The notes below the pieces were generated by a model. It ran no database searches. It saw only the letters and a program-made list of their open reading frames with translations, and was not told the DNA's origin. The position numbers were made by a program, and so were the translations under genes. Shown piece by piece: positions 35,889 to 47,530 of a stretch of 64,000 nucleotides of DNA. Origin of the DNA: Hibiscus mutabilis (taxonomy: Eukaryota > Streptophyta > Magnoliopsida > Malvales > Malvaceae); the NCBI GenBank assembly GCA_019671005.1, contig CM033745.1, forward strand, positions 37,369,834-37,433,833, read 5' to 3'. Position 1 is the stretch's first letter, and the number at the start of each line of letters is the position of its first letter.

Positions 35889-36718
35889 ACAATACTATAG
35901 TATTGGTACCCGAATCTAACTTTTACTTGCCTTATCAGTTCTTTTTCTTTTTTGAAAAATTAAAATCTACTTATTTTATTAAACGATGATATATCTGAAA
36001 TTACAAAAAAAGTTCACAACTTAGTAAATAAAACACCTAAATTCAGACATAATTCTAGTAAATAAAACTAGCGTATCGAGATCAAAAGAGGACCATACAA
36101 GGAAAATGTAAGAACTTAACCTAAAGACTCAAAATGAAAGAAGGATACAAACATCACCAAAATCGACGATGATAGGTAAAACCATCAACAAACAATGTAA
36201 AATGCATATTACAATGAAGTACGTTGACAATAAGGTCATTACCACAACTCAATCGCGAATAAGGAACAGTAGATTTAATCGCGTATTCAAATCCAGTTCG
36301 AGGGTCCGAGACAGAGAAATTAGCAGCATAATGAAAGGAGCGTCATCATGATCAGTCGTGACGTCGTTAGATCCAACCCTAATAAAAATTCAAAAAAAAA
36401 GCGTGCCAGAAAGCAAAGAAAAACGTACCAAAAGAGAGTAAAATCGTACCACAAGAACATAATAATTTATTAAAAATTGAAAAATAAAACAAACGAAACA
36501 GTAAATCCTAGCGGTCCGCGATCAATATTAATTGAGAAAGAAAAAAAAAACAAAAGTGAATGGCTCTATAATTAAGAGAGAGAGAATTAGTGAATGGCTA
36601 GGGTTTGTCGTGGAATTTTCGCTTGTGGTTAATGTCTCATTATCAGTTCTTTTGTTAAATGTTCGGTCTTCACTAAATTTTTATAATTCTTTTAAAATTT
36701 AAATTAAATTAAATAATT
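35889..36718. other. AT-rich spacer, no gene recognised
   Basis: A-rich sequence with short frames that match nothing I know. It may contain an old transposon remnant. Confidence 0.4.
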
Positions 36719-39700
36719 TATAAATTGAGCCACTTAAGTTTTTATGATATCTAAAAGTAACAATGAACTTTCCATATTTTATACTTTTAACCTCAAATTA
36801 TTGAAACTTTACAATATGGTCACAATTCTGCTAAAATTCACAATTCATCCATCGCAATTTTCAGATGTTTCAGAAAGTACTCATGAACTTTAAAAACTTA
36901 CACTTCAGTTCTCAAATTCTGAATTTTCTTAATTAAGCCCCTAAATTCCATTTAAGCCTAATAAACTCTAGGCTAAGCATGATTTCACAAAGATTGAATA
37001 TAGGACCTTAAAGTAGGGGATGATATACAACACTTAACCACTAAGCTAAATACGAGTTTTCATATAATTTGATAAGAAGGTATTACGTTAAATTTTGCGA
37101 TATAAATTAAGTTCATTATCTTATAAAATTATATTAATCATGACATATATATTCATAAAATGTTATATATATTTAAATTCTAAAATATTGTAAGAATATA
37201 TTAATAAAATAAATTATAACGTTTTAGAATTTAAATATATATTTTAGAATTTAAATATATACTAATATTTGAGTTTATTTAATACAATGTAAAATAAATA
37301 ATATTTAGAATAAATTATGAAATTAATTTTATTTATTTTATGGAAATATAAATTATAAAATGTTATAATACTAGATTTATAAAATAAATTATAATATTTT
37401 AGAATTTGAATATATAATGATATTTGAGTTTGATATAATATAAATAAATAAGATTTAGATTAGATTGTAACAAATAAATTTATTTTATTTATTTTATTAA
37501 AATATAAATTGTAAATAATGTTTATAAAATAATATATTTTAATTGATTTTATAATTGGTGTCAAATTTATGTTTTTTATATTATTTTATAGATATATATA
37601 TTATGATTAATATAATTTTATAAGATAAACAAAATTAATTTACCTGCAAAAGTTCGAAAATATTATTTTTACCAAACATACCAAAATCCCTGCTTAGTCT
37701 GTGGTTAGGTGATGCATACCATCCCCTAAGGTCTTAGGTTAATCCTTTGCGTGTTTTTCCTTATTACAATATAACTTAAATATAATATTTTTGTCATAAT
37801 ATAAAAATCTCATGCTTAGGCCTAATGATTAGGTATTAAGATTTTTCTTAAGGCACGAAGTTCAATTCCTCACCGACCCTTTTTATGCTTTCTTATTTTT
37901 CTTGTCGTAGTATAACATAAATATAATATTTTACAAAAAAAAAAACAAAAACTCATGCTTAGCTTTAAATTATTAAGCTTAAAATAAAATGGCTAAAGGG
38001 ATTATTTTATCTCGAGTTCGACCAAAATTAATAATATTATCCCTCATGTAAAAACGAGTTTAATTAAGTCTTTTAGTTTGCACGTTGCAGCAAATTAGCC
38101 CATTGACTAACGTTGACCAACGAAACCATTAATTTGTTCGTTACGTTTTTTACGCGTCAGCCATCTTCTTCATATAGCATGTCATGTCAGCGTTGAAAAA
38201 TCAAAATATTGACGTGACTTAGGTGCTGACGTAACAAATAAATAAAAAAATAAAATCTAATTTTTTATCTTATTTTGCATATTTATTTTATATTAAATTT
38301 TAACCAGATAATGACAAATGACATTATATGATTGATTCTAAAGTAAAGAGTTAAAATAACTCTAGTCATCTCATTGGTTCTAAAGTAAAGAGTTAAAATA
38401 ACTCTAAGGTGCTATTGGAGAAAGGCTTAGTGCTTTATCACGAGACCAACTTTTTAAACTTATTAATAAATACTAAATATAATATATAACCGCATCCAAA
38501 TAGCATGGTTGCTCCTTTTTCAAATTCTATTGTTGCTTCTTCTTCTTCACTATCACTGATTTCCAGATCTATACGACCCCCCAAAAAATTGTTTTTTTCT
38601 TATATTACGTGAAAGAATTTGTAACCTCGTCCAAATATGCTCATGTATATATGTAGAGAAAACTTGCAGAACTGAAGTCCTGTAATAACCAGAGCTCTAT
38701 TCCATGTTTCTTGGGTTTCAGTAATGGTTTTTTGTGGACTGTAGAGAAAACTTTAAAAGCTATGGAACAGCTAAAGTTGTGATTTATATATGTAGCCTTG
38801 CCTTTTGCATGGAATTACTAGAATGGTTTCCCTTATCTTTTTCTTTTTTCTAACAGCTGATTAAATGATAAGAAAGGAATAAAACTAATCAAGTTATTAA
38901 TCACCTACTTTAATCATTCTCAAATAAACAACAGCTTATATATATATATATATATATATATAAATCTATTTAAAATGCTGCCTTGAAGGTTACTTTCAAG
39001 TTTCGTCCATGGAAATGGGACTGGAGAAGACTTCTATAAATGCAAATACATGAGCATATTTGGATGAGGTTACAAATTCTTTCACGTAATATCAAAAACA
39101 ATTTTTTGGGGGTCGTATAGGTCTGGAAATCAGTGATAGTGAAAAAGAAGAAGCATCGGCAGAACTCTCAAAGGTAACGAAGAAGAAACGGCCGTTCTAT
39201 TTGGATGAAGTTATATATTAGTGTTTATTGATAAGGTTATGAAATTGTTCTAATGGTAAAGTATTGAGCTTTTTTCTTCAAGACGGGTTTGATTCTCAGC
39301 CCTCCATATCTAGAGTTATTTTAACTCTATTTGCTTTAGAACCAGCTGTTAAAATTTAATATGAAAAATTAGATTCTATTTTATTTATTTATTTGTCACG
39401 TTAGCATTTTGACTTTTCAACGCTGATATGGCATGTCATGTGGCGAAGACGACTGATGCGTAAAAAGTAATGGCCAGATTAACGATTTCGTCAGTCAACG
39501 TTAGTCTATGGGCTAATTTGCTACAATATGCGAACTGAATGACCTAATTGAATGCGTTTCTGCATGAGGAACAACATTGCTAATTTGAGTCGAACTCGGG
39601 GGCAAAATAACCCCTTTTAGCCAAATAAAATTTAGGGGCTTAACTGAGAAATTTGAAAATTGAGGAGTAAGTTGTAAGTTTTCGAAATTCAGGAATACTT

Positions 39701-39861
39701 TTCTAAAAAAAACTGAAAGTGTGTTGGTTGAACTATGAATTCTATCAAAACCAGGACCAAAAAAAAAAAAAAGATAATTTAAGGTCAAAGTACAAAATCA
39801 GAAAAGTTAAGTGTCCCTTCTAAAAACCCTAAAAATTAAGTGTTTCAATACGCAATTTACC
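36719..39861. mobile_element. Large palindromic long-TIR element with an internal insertion
   Basis: The left arm (36719-36953 and 37981 to about 38650) is the inverted copy of the right arm (about 39040-39861). Shared strings include agcaaattagcccat with gactaacgttgac, and ttacaaattctttcacgtaat as its complement on the left. The left arm is split by an insertion at about 36954-37980. The unpaired centre is about 400 bases. The outer ends are near taaattg and caatttacc, but no target duplication is evident. No transposase is encoded, so I class it as a non-autonomous DNA element of unknown superfamily. Confidence 0.65.
36954..37980. mobile_element. AT-rich inverted-repeat element nested in the left arm
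   Basis: Its ends are inverted copies: aagcctaataaactctaggc then taagcatga on the left, and tcatgcttagctttaaat then tattaagctt on the right. A second internal copy of the right end (ctcatgcttaggcctaatg) lies near 37810. The core is over 80% A+T by eye. No coding capacity. Confidence 0.55.
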
Positions 39862-40029
39862 TATTTTGATAATCACGTTCAGATTTAATTGTGACATTAG
39901 TTGTCATTAGCCGTTTAAAGATCCAATAACTAAAATGAAAGTTTTTGTTAACAACAATAACTTCAATGAAATTTTTCTGACTATATTAAGAGCGTCTTAA
40001 ATTTTTTTTGACCACCATTATAATTTTTA

Positions 40030-40879
40030 GGCTTAAATGAAAAGTAAGTTATCAAAGTATCCATCTTTTGAACTTTAAGTGTCTAAAGTATTTTTGTACA
40101 AAATAGGTGTTCAGAGTTCCAACTGTTATAATTTTTAACTACTTAAAGTTTACAATGTTGCAATTTTAGGTGTCTGACCATTAAAAGGTATTAAAAAATT
40201 GTTAACCAATAAATGCTTGACACGTGGCACGTTTATTTTTTATTATAAAATCTCAAGATTTTGCAGTTTTTACAAATATAGTCCTCAAATCCCTAAAATT
40301 TCTCGAACCCCTAAATCGTCGTCGCTTCCGTCGCCGATCACCGCGCCTTATCACACCCCATTGATCGCCGGATCTAGGTGGTCATTTCTCCCAATACGGT
40401 GTCGTTAGAAATGCCGAACGGCGTGCCAACTAAACGTCGATTTCGCGTTCGACGTTCGACATTCGACTGACACGTCATTCGGCGTTTTCGGCGACGCCGT
40501 GTTAGGGGAAATGACCGCCTATGTCTGACGACCAAAGGGGTGTGCTTAGGCGCGGTGATCGGGGGTGATTTGAGGGTTTGGGTTTGGGATTTTTTAGGAA
40601 TTTGAGGACTATTTTGTAAAAGTTGCAATTTTTCGAGATTTTATGAAAAAATAAAAATTTTGGGCTTTTTTCTTAAAAAACTAAAAAAATCAAATTAGTA
40701 CCGCATGTCAAGCATTGATTAGTTAACAGTTTTTAATACCCCTTAACGGTCAAACACCTAAAATTGCAACAGTTGAAACTTTTGACATCTATTTTTACAA
40801 ATAAAAAAGAGAAAAATATAATTTAGGCACCTAAAACTCGAAAGAGATATGCTTTGAACACTTATTTTTCATTTAAGTC
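40030..40879. mobile_element. Mutator-type long-TIR element with 9-bp duplication
   Basis: 850 bp, starting ggcttaaatgaaaagtaagt and ending with the complement of gacttaaatgaaaaataagt. Both flanks carry the perfect 9-bp duplication taattttta (40021-40029 and 40880-40888), the length made by Mutator-like elements. Arms are several hundred bases long and the centre (40310-40570) is CpG-rich. Mirror-image short frames on the two strands (ITAPYHTPLI and ITAPKHTPLV) are a product of the palindrome, not a gene. Confidence 0.82.
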
Positions 40880-40888
40880 TAATTTTTA

Positions 40889-41780
40889 TAATATTAAGCA
40901 TAAATATCAAAAATGATCTTAAAACTGACCACTAAAAGGCCGTAATTAATTGTATTTATAGTTTTTATAATGTAGAAATAACTATATGCTCATGTATGCA
41001 ATTCGTTGGAAATAAACGAATATTTGAATTCAAATTTTGTTGGATGTTTTAACAGTAAAATACTCACTTCTGAATTTTTTATATATATTTTGTTGTTGAA
41101 GTAAGCATATGAAAACTGTTAAGCAAACGATCATTACATCATCTACAATGAATGTAAAGTTTTTTTTTCTTCTTTTTTTGTTTTGTTTTGAAAGGACAAT
41201 GAATGTAAAGTTAATAATATGTTTTAAGGTCACAATGCATGCTTTGTAATTGTGAAACTTTATTTTAAGATTTAGGTAGTCCACATTATTATTCAGGGAC
41301 GGAGTTAAGATTAAATATTAGTAGGGTTAAAATATTGAATTTAAACTTTATTTTGATTGTATTTTCATTATTCAACAATAAATTTATGAATTCTAATGAA
41401 CCCAACGAGTTGGAATGAGAAAAATGATGATGTTCATCTTAGAAGGTTCGGGTTCAAGCATATGTGTGTAGGGATGGAGCCACAATTTGGAGTTGATGGG
41501 CAAAACATAAATATTTGAAAGTGGGGAGGGGACAAATTCATAAATAATCAAAAAAAAAAAAAATTATACATAAAAACAAAGGTAAAAAAATTTTGGAGGT
41601 AGGGGGCAATTGTCCCTCCCATCCCATGTAGTTTAGTCATTGCATGTGTGTAAGGTGTGTTTGCCCTTTCAAAGGGTTAACAAAGAGAATGACCAAATGT
41701 AATCATATAACCATACCAGTACATTCAAATATTTTTTTTATTCTCTGGTGATTTTAAAGGGATTATCTCCAAGAACAAAA
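40889..41780. other. AT-rich spacer, no gene recognised
   Basis: No coding, RNA or repeat feature recognised. The left edge of the plastid-like insertion may lie in its last part. Confidence 0.4.
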
Positions 41781-41787
41781 TTTTGTT

Positions 41788-41973
41788 ATGCTTAATATCT
41801 TTAATTTGATCTGTATTTGTTTTAATTCTGCCCTTTTTTTGAGTAGTTTTTTATTCGTCAAATTGTCCTAGGCCTATGCTTTTTTGAATCCAATCGTAGG
41901 TTTTATGCCAGTAATACCTCTTCTCTTTTTTCTCTTAGCCTTTGTTTGGCAAGCTGCTGTAAGTTTTCGATGA
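41788..41973 (+). pseudogene. psbK: Nuclear copy of plastid psbK (NUPT)
   Basis: psbK encodes the small photosystem II subunit K. Here ATG 41788 to TGA 41973 gives the full 61-codon length: MLNIFNLICICFNSALF at the start and MPVIPLLFFLLAFVWQAAVS near the end, the hydrophobic membrane segment. Codon 34 is TAG (before AYAFLNPIV) and there are several amino-acid changes, mostly explained by C to T, so it cannot make PsbK. There are no nuclear promoter or transit-peptide signals. It is a plastid-to-nucleus DNA transfer that has aged in the nucleus. Confidence 0.88.
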
Positions 41974-42510
41974 GATCCTTAATACTGTCCTAGAAAAATT
42001 CATGATTGATTCAAGAAAAAAATTCTAACAATTGAAAAAATCAGATGAAAAGACCAGATAAGTCTTACACTATGAACAAACCCTCAATTCAAAGATGGAA
42101 ATTCTTGGATAGCCATGATAAAAGAAATTGCTTGTTTTTCGAGATCCCACTATAAATTCTATCCATATAGATTCTGATCGCCAACTCATACATACTAGAT
42201 CCAGTTGCATTTTATTGGAATTGAGAGAATAACCAAAATTTACTCTTTTTTTGTTTCCGAAGTAACTCTCATCAACTAGTACTATTTTGATATTTTGATA
42301 TGAACTTTTAGAAGGAATTCATCAAATTTCTTAGATCTAAAATCATCCCCTTTTATATGATCCCCTATACAGATCTACTAGATATATAGACTTTAATTTC
42401 ATACAAGGGAATGATATATAGTAATTCAGAGAAATAATGATTCATAAAGTTAAAAAATTGAAACTTCATTTTTAATTTAATGGATTAGTTTCGACAACCC
42501 AGTTAAAGCT
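41974..42510. other. Plastid-like spacer following the psbK copy
   Basis: The sequence after psbK reads like plastid intergenic DNA (for example ccaactcatacatactagat and tgatcccctatacagatcta). I cannot say whether all of it is the natural psbK-psbI spacer or a composite of plastid pieces. The right limit is approximate. Confidence 0.5.
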
Positions 42511-44199
42511 CTTATGTATTTACTCCCATATAGTATAAATATCAAAATTATTAATTATTATTATTTATTATTCAAAATTTAATATTATAAAAATAACAAA
42601 TTATTACAACACTAACATAACAAATGGGCGAGGGGGAAAATAAGAATCCCCACCCCTGGAAATGAAAAAAAATATTCAAAAATTCAAAAAAGAAAACATT
42701 TGTATCTTATTCGAGTTTTAAAGATTGTGAACATTCATTATATTTTTCTATTATTAATTAAAAAATACAAAGATCATAATACAAGGGCCATATATACATA
42801 CACTATTCTTCTACCTAAAAATTAACTGCAAAATTAAGACCAAAGTCAAATAATAAAAAGGCAAAATGACAGACAGGAACCTTGCCAAAGGATGTAACAT
42901 GTTGGACATCATCTTTTCCAGCCGTTTTCATAGCAGTTGAGCTACCCTTTCAAATTTTGTCACACTTCCACAACCAAATAACAAATGCATGCAATTTCCA
43001 ATTTCATCATCGAAGGTTTGCCATAATTGGGATTTCAAATCAAATACATGCAAATCCCATAATAAAATCATGTCCACAAGTTATTTACTTGTTTTTTTCT
43101 TCTTTCAAATTCATCTGATAACTTATAACCTCGTATATTTTTAGCTTATTGTAATTCATTTCGGGATCTTATACTAAATGCGTTTAAATATGATTATCTT
43201 CGATTTAGATAACTTAACTAAAAATATTTATTTCTATTTATATTAATTGTAAAAATATAATGATGATAGTTGTCGACGTTGAAGCGATTCACCGGTTTTA
43301 ATATAGGCGGAAATTCGTGGTGAATAGTGACAAAATAGGAGAAAAAAATAAGAAGAATGTGAGGTTAGAATGATTCCCTACAACTGTAAGTGAAGGTTCC
43401 CCTGAACGTGACAACCACAACAATCTCACTTTTACTATCAACAATTTATATAAATATTATCATATAAATTTAATGCCTATAAACACTAAATTAAATCCAA
43501 CACAATAATTTGTAAATAATAAAATAAATTATTTAATTTTAAAAAAATAAAAATATATTCGTATTTTAATCACTTTTTATAATTGTGAAAGGGACAAAGT
43601 TCAAACCCAAATAAAGAGGAGTAATGTCGCTTAGTAGAAAATATAAAAATATATATCATAAGTCTGGCTTACCGGATCAACCATGGTCCTAACCAATAAA
43701 AACTATTCATTTCACTATTTTTTCTTCCATCATTTTTTTCAACAAATGAATCTTTATGAATTAATTAATTTTACATGTTACTTAAAAACAAATTTTTAGA
43801 AGTTATTATTTAATTGAATTAATAACATGAAAAAAAAGTGATGAATTGATTAATTTTTATTGGTTAAAACTATAGCTGATGTGACAAGCTATATACTCAT
43901 GATATTAATTTCTCGACGATATGACTATAAGCTTAATCATCCATGGTTTTTTTTTTTTTATCAAAACCATCCACGATTTTAATCAACAATAATTTATTTT
44001 TAGTAATATATATTTTAACTTTTCGCTTGCCTATGAGATCTATTAATTGACCTAGTGGCTAACGATACTTATATTGTCTTATCTTGTATGGGTTCTAATC
44101 TCAGTATGCAAATTCAGTAACTCTTATTTAATCAAAGAAAAAAATTCACCTGCCTGATAAATGTAGGATTCTAATATTTAAATATTGATATTATTTTAT
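42511..44199. other. AT-rich spacer, no gene recognised
   Basis: Low-complexity AT-rich DNA. A slightly richer patch at 43260-43440 shows no recognisable frame. Confidence 0.4.
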
Positions 44200-44463
44200 G
44201 GGAAAAACTTTGATGCACAGGCTGTGTAAACTTTAGTTTACACGTGCCTTTTAGTTTGAGGGGTTAAGGTTTTAATTTAGGATTTAAAGTTTAAGGGTTT
44301 AGGTTGTAGGGTTTAGAATTTAATGTTAGTGTTTATAATTTAGGGTTTAAGGTTTAGTTTTTTAGGGTTGAGTTAGGAATTTAAGATTTAAGTTTTTATA
44401 GTGTAAATACACATGCTTATGTAAATTAGTTTTACATAATCTATGTATCAAAAAGTTTTACCC
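44200..44463. mobile_element. MITE with telomere-like core, copy 1
   Basis: 264 bp. The inverted ends are gggaaaaactttgatgcaca and the complement of gggtaaaactttttgataca. The core is built of degenerate TTTAGGG-like units (gtttagggtttaaggttta forms) on the plus strand. Flanks ttattttat (44191-44199) and ttattttgt (44464-44472) match at 8 of 9 positions. Confidence 0.75.
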
Positions 44464-44619
44464 TTATTTTGTACTCATTTTCCCTAAATTTTGGATGGTG
44501 TCCATAATTAGGTTAAATATGCAGCGATCTTATGCACTTCGGTAAATTTTGTTTGAAAACTTAGAAATGTAGTCTTATTTAATTTAAAAAGGAAAATATT
44601 TTTATTTTACACGAGTCTT

Positions 44620-44770
44620 TCAATTTTAGGGTTTTAGGTTAAGATTTAGGGGTTTAGTATGTAAGGTATAAAATTTAAGGTTTATGGTTAAATTTTAAAG
44701 TGTAGGGTTTAAGGTTTAAGTTTTATGGTGCTAGAGTTTGTGATTTAAGTTTTAAATTTTATAAAAGGGT
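44620..44770. repeat. Further degenerate telomere-like stretch
   Basis: TTTAGGG-like units (ttttagggttttaggtta forms) again on the plus strand, without clear terminal inverted repeats. Possibly a third, eroded copy of the MITE family. Confidence 0.5.
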
Positions 44771-45543
44771 TGTGTAATTTTTTACGTGTATCAATATAAC
44801 CCATTTTAAAATTATGCTTAGATGAACATATGCTACCTTGTAATAATCTTTAATTCAAAAAAAAATATACTTAAATTGAGAGATTTGAACTTGGGTCTAA
44901 TGAGGTTTGTTGGCGCTTAATCACTAAACCATGTATAATACTTAAAATTGAGTTTAATTAATTTGTTGAGTGATTAAAGATGTTTATATTTCTTTATCTT
45001 ATATGAATTCGAATCTTGATTTTTACCTGGAGAATGTAATATCTCTTTACCTAATAAAAAAATTATACTCAAAATTATTGACATCGTTAATATTTTTATC
45101 AAATTTTTTTATTTTATGTGATTACATATGTACATTCATAATAAATTTTCATGGAAAACATTTTTTATAATTACTAATATTTAATTTATTTAATTAATTT
45201 GGACGAGTAGCGTAAAGATTTATAACATATATCGACCTTCCTAGGGACGAAACTAGAGTATCAACTAAGAGGAGCGAAACATATACTCCTTTTGTCCCAC
45301 GAAGATTGTCTCTTATTGGTCATGTTTGGCAATTAGTGGATAGCTAATAGCGGATTACATTAGTTGATAATGGATAGTTGATAGCGGATAGCTGATTGTA
45401 TAGAAGTGTTTGGTAAAATTAACTGATAGTTGATAGTTATTTGATCATTTGAACAAGTAAAATGACATATAAATACATGATTATATTTAATACTTGTCTG
45501 AATAATTTATTAGCTATTAAAGTTTTGTACCTATTAATATTAA

Positions 45544-45875
45544 GGGTAAAACTTTGATACACAGGCTGTGTAAAATTAATTTTACACAAGCCTATGTATT
45601 TACACTATAAAAACCAAAATCCTAAATTCCTAACCCTAACCCTAAAAAACTAAACCCTATACCTTAAATTCTAAACACTAACCTTAAATTCTAAACCCTA
45701 CAACCTAAACCCCTAAACCTTAAACCCTATACCCTAAATTCTAAACACTAACCTTAAATTCTAACCCTACAACCTAAACCCCATAAACCTTAAACCCTAA
45801 ACTAAAATCCTAACCCCTAAAACTAAAAGGCACGTATAAACTAAAATTTACACGGCCTGTATCAAAGTTTTTTCC
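45544..45875. mobile_element. MITE with telomere-like core, copy 2, perfect 9-bp duplication
   Basis: 332 bp with ends gggtaaaactttgatacaca and the complement of ggaaaaaactttgatacagg. The core is CCCTAAA-rich on the plus strand, opposite to copy 1. The 9-bp duplication taatattaa is perfect (45535-45543 and 45876-45884). Confidence 0.85.
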
Positions 45876-45884
45876 TAATATTAA

Positions 45885-47530
45885 TTAGATTATGAAAATT
45901 AAATTTTTTAATATCATTACTGAGCATATACGAGGATGTACATATTAATTTTTAATTTGTGAAATTATTTTTAATATAATTTTAATAATTATTAAATTTA
46001 TATGTATATATTAATTTCTTATCTATGAAATTATATTTTGAATATAATTTTATTAATTATTAAATTTATATGTATTATTAATTTATATATTAATTTTTTA
46101 GTTATGAAATTATTATTTTAATTTATTAGTTAATCAAATTTTGTTATTTATAGAATTTTTTATAGTTATCAAGTACAAAATAGTATTTACAAGTCTTTTA
46201 TCTAAATCTTTAACTAAAAAAGCTCGTAAAAGGAGCCTTTTGAAACTGAGAGGTTTCAGCTCAATTCGCTATTACAATCTTCTATTTACCAAACATCTAA
46301 ATTAGCGAATTTGATCGGTAAAACCTCTAAAATGTTCCAAACCTCTAATTTTAGCTCAAAAAGTTGTTCACCAAACAGAGTCATTGAGCTTTTTTGTCAA
46401 TATTTTTCAACTTTGACTAATTATTATTTAAAATTTATTAATGATAAAAATATAAAAAATATATCTTAAAAACTCTAATCAAGTAGCTTTTAAATATATA
46501 TTTTATAAAATTAAATTATTTAAAATATTTAATATAATTATTGTCAAAATTTAAAAATTTTGACTTTTAAAAAATTAATAAAAACAATTATCATGGACAG
46601 ATGAAGTATATAGTTTTTTTTAATTCAGAGGACAATTTACCATGTTACCATGAATTTTTTAAAATTATTATATATATATTAATGACACAATTAAAATTTT
46701 TTGATTAAAGTTTTCTTTGGGTTGGGGCCCACAACCCCTCCCCAACTCAATATCTAATTCTGTCTTTAGAATTTTTAATTTAATTTATTTTTACACGATT
46801 TTTTTACTTTAAAAGATTTTATAATTATTTTACTGGATCAACCGATTGTTGGTAGAAAATATAAACAATATGAATGCTAAAATTTAATTTTTAAATAAAA
46901 AATTAATTTTAAAAATTTTAAGGCACACACCGATAAAATGGTGTTGTTAAACGCTATCTTCCATAAGGATAATCATTTGACTCATATTTGACATGTTTCG
47001 ATTTGACTCGACTTTTTAGGGTCGAGTTTATTTAAGAAAATTTTGTGTTCATGTTAAGTTTGGGTCAAGTACTTTTAAGGATGTGATCAAATTAGGTCAA
47101 GTTCGGGTTTATGATGAAAAATACTCAATTTGATTTGACTTAAAAGAATAGCTTAATTTTATTTTAAATATTTAAGTATAATTGCTATAATATTTTTGTC
47201 TTTATCTATCTTTTTTAATTATTTCTTTATTTTATTTAATAAAAATAAAATAATTCTTATAATACAATCTTTTTATTTGTATGTTTTTAATCAACTCTCT
47301 TTTTATTTAAATTTTTACTCTAAAATTCAGATCAAATGATAAAATATCGAATTAAGTGGGAATGTTAAACTTTGAGGTGGAATGCGGGTAGGCCGAAAAC
47401 CCTGCCCATGACCCTCCTAATCTTTCCAACCACGCATTGTTTTCTTATTTATTTTGATTTTGAAAAGTCGAAACGAAATTTCAGAAAATTGTTTTTTTTG
47501 TTGAAAACGTCAAAAAGGAAGGAGAGCTAA
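45885..47530. other. AT-rich spacer before the FATB-like gene
   Basis: No gene seen. A pair of gtttggcaa / ttcaccaaac strings near 45329 and 46370 could be the ends of a hAT-like MITE surrounding copy 2 of the telomere-like MITE, but the match is weak. The last ~150 bases should contain the FATB promoter; no clear TATA box was found. Confidence 0.35.

Noticed and set aside
40199..40628. Opposed frames with near-identical peptides (ITAPYHTPLI, ITAPKHTPLV)
   Set aside because: They mirror each other because the DNA is palindromic; they are not a gene pair.
44281..45830. True telomere or chromosome-fusion site
   Set aside because: The TTTAGGG-like units are degenerate and confined within MITE termini with 9-bp duplications, so a mobile-element origin is simpler.
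45320..46385. hAT-type MITE bounded by gtttggcaa and ttcaccaaac
   Set aside because: The inverted similarity is short, and no 8-bp duplication could be matched.
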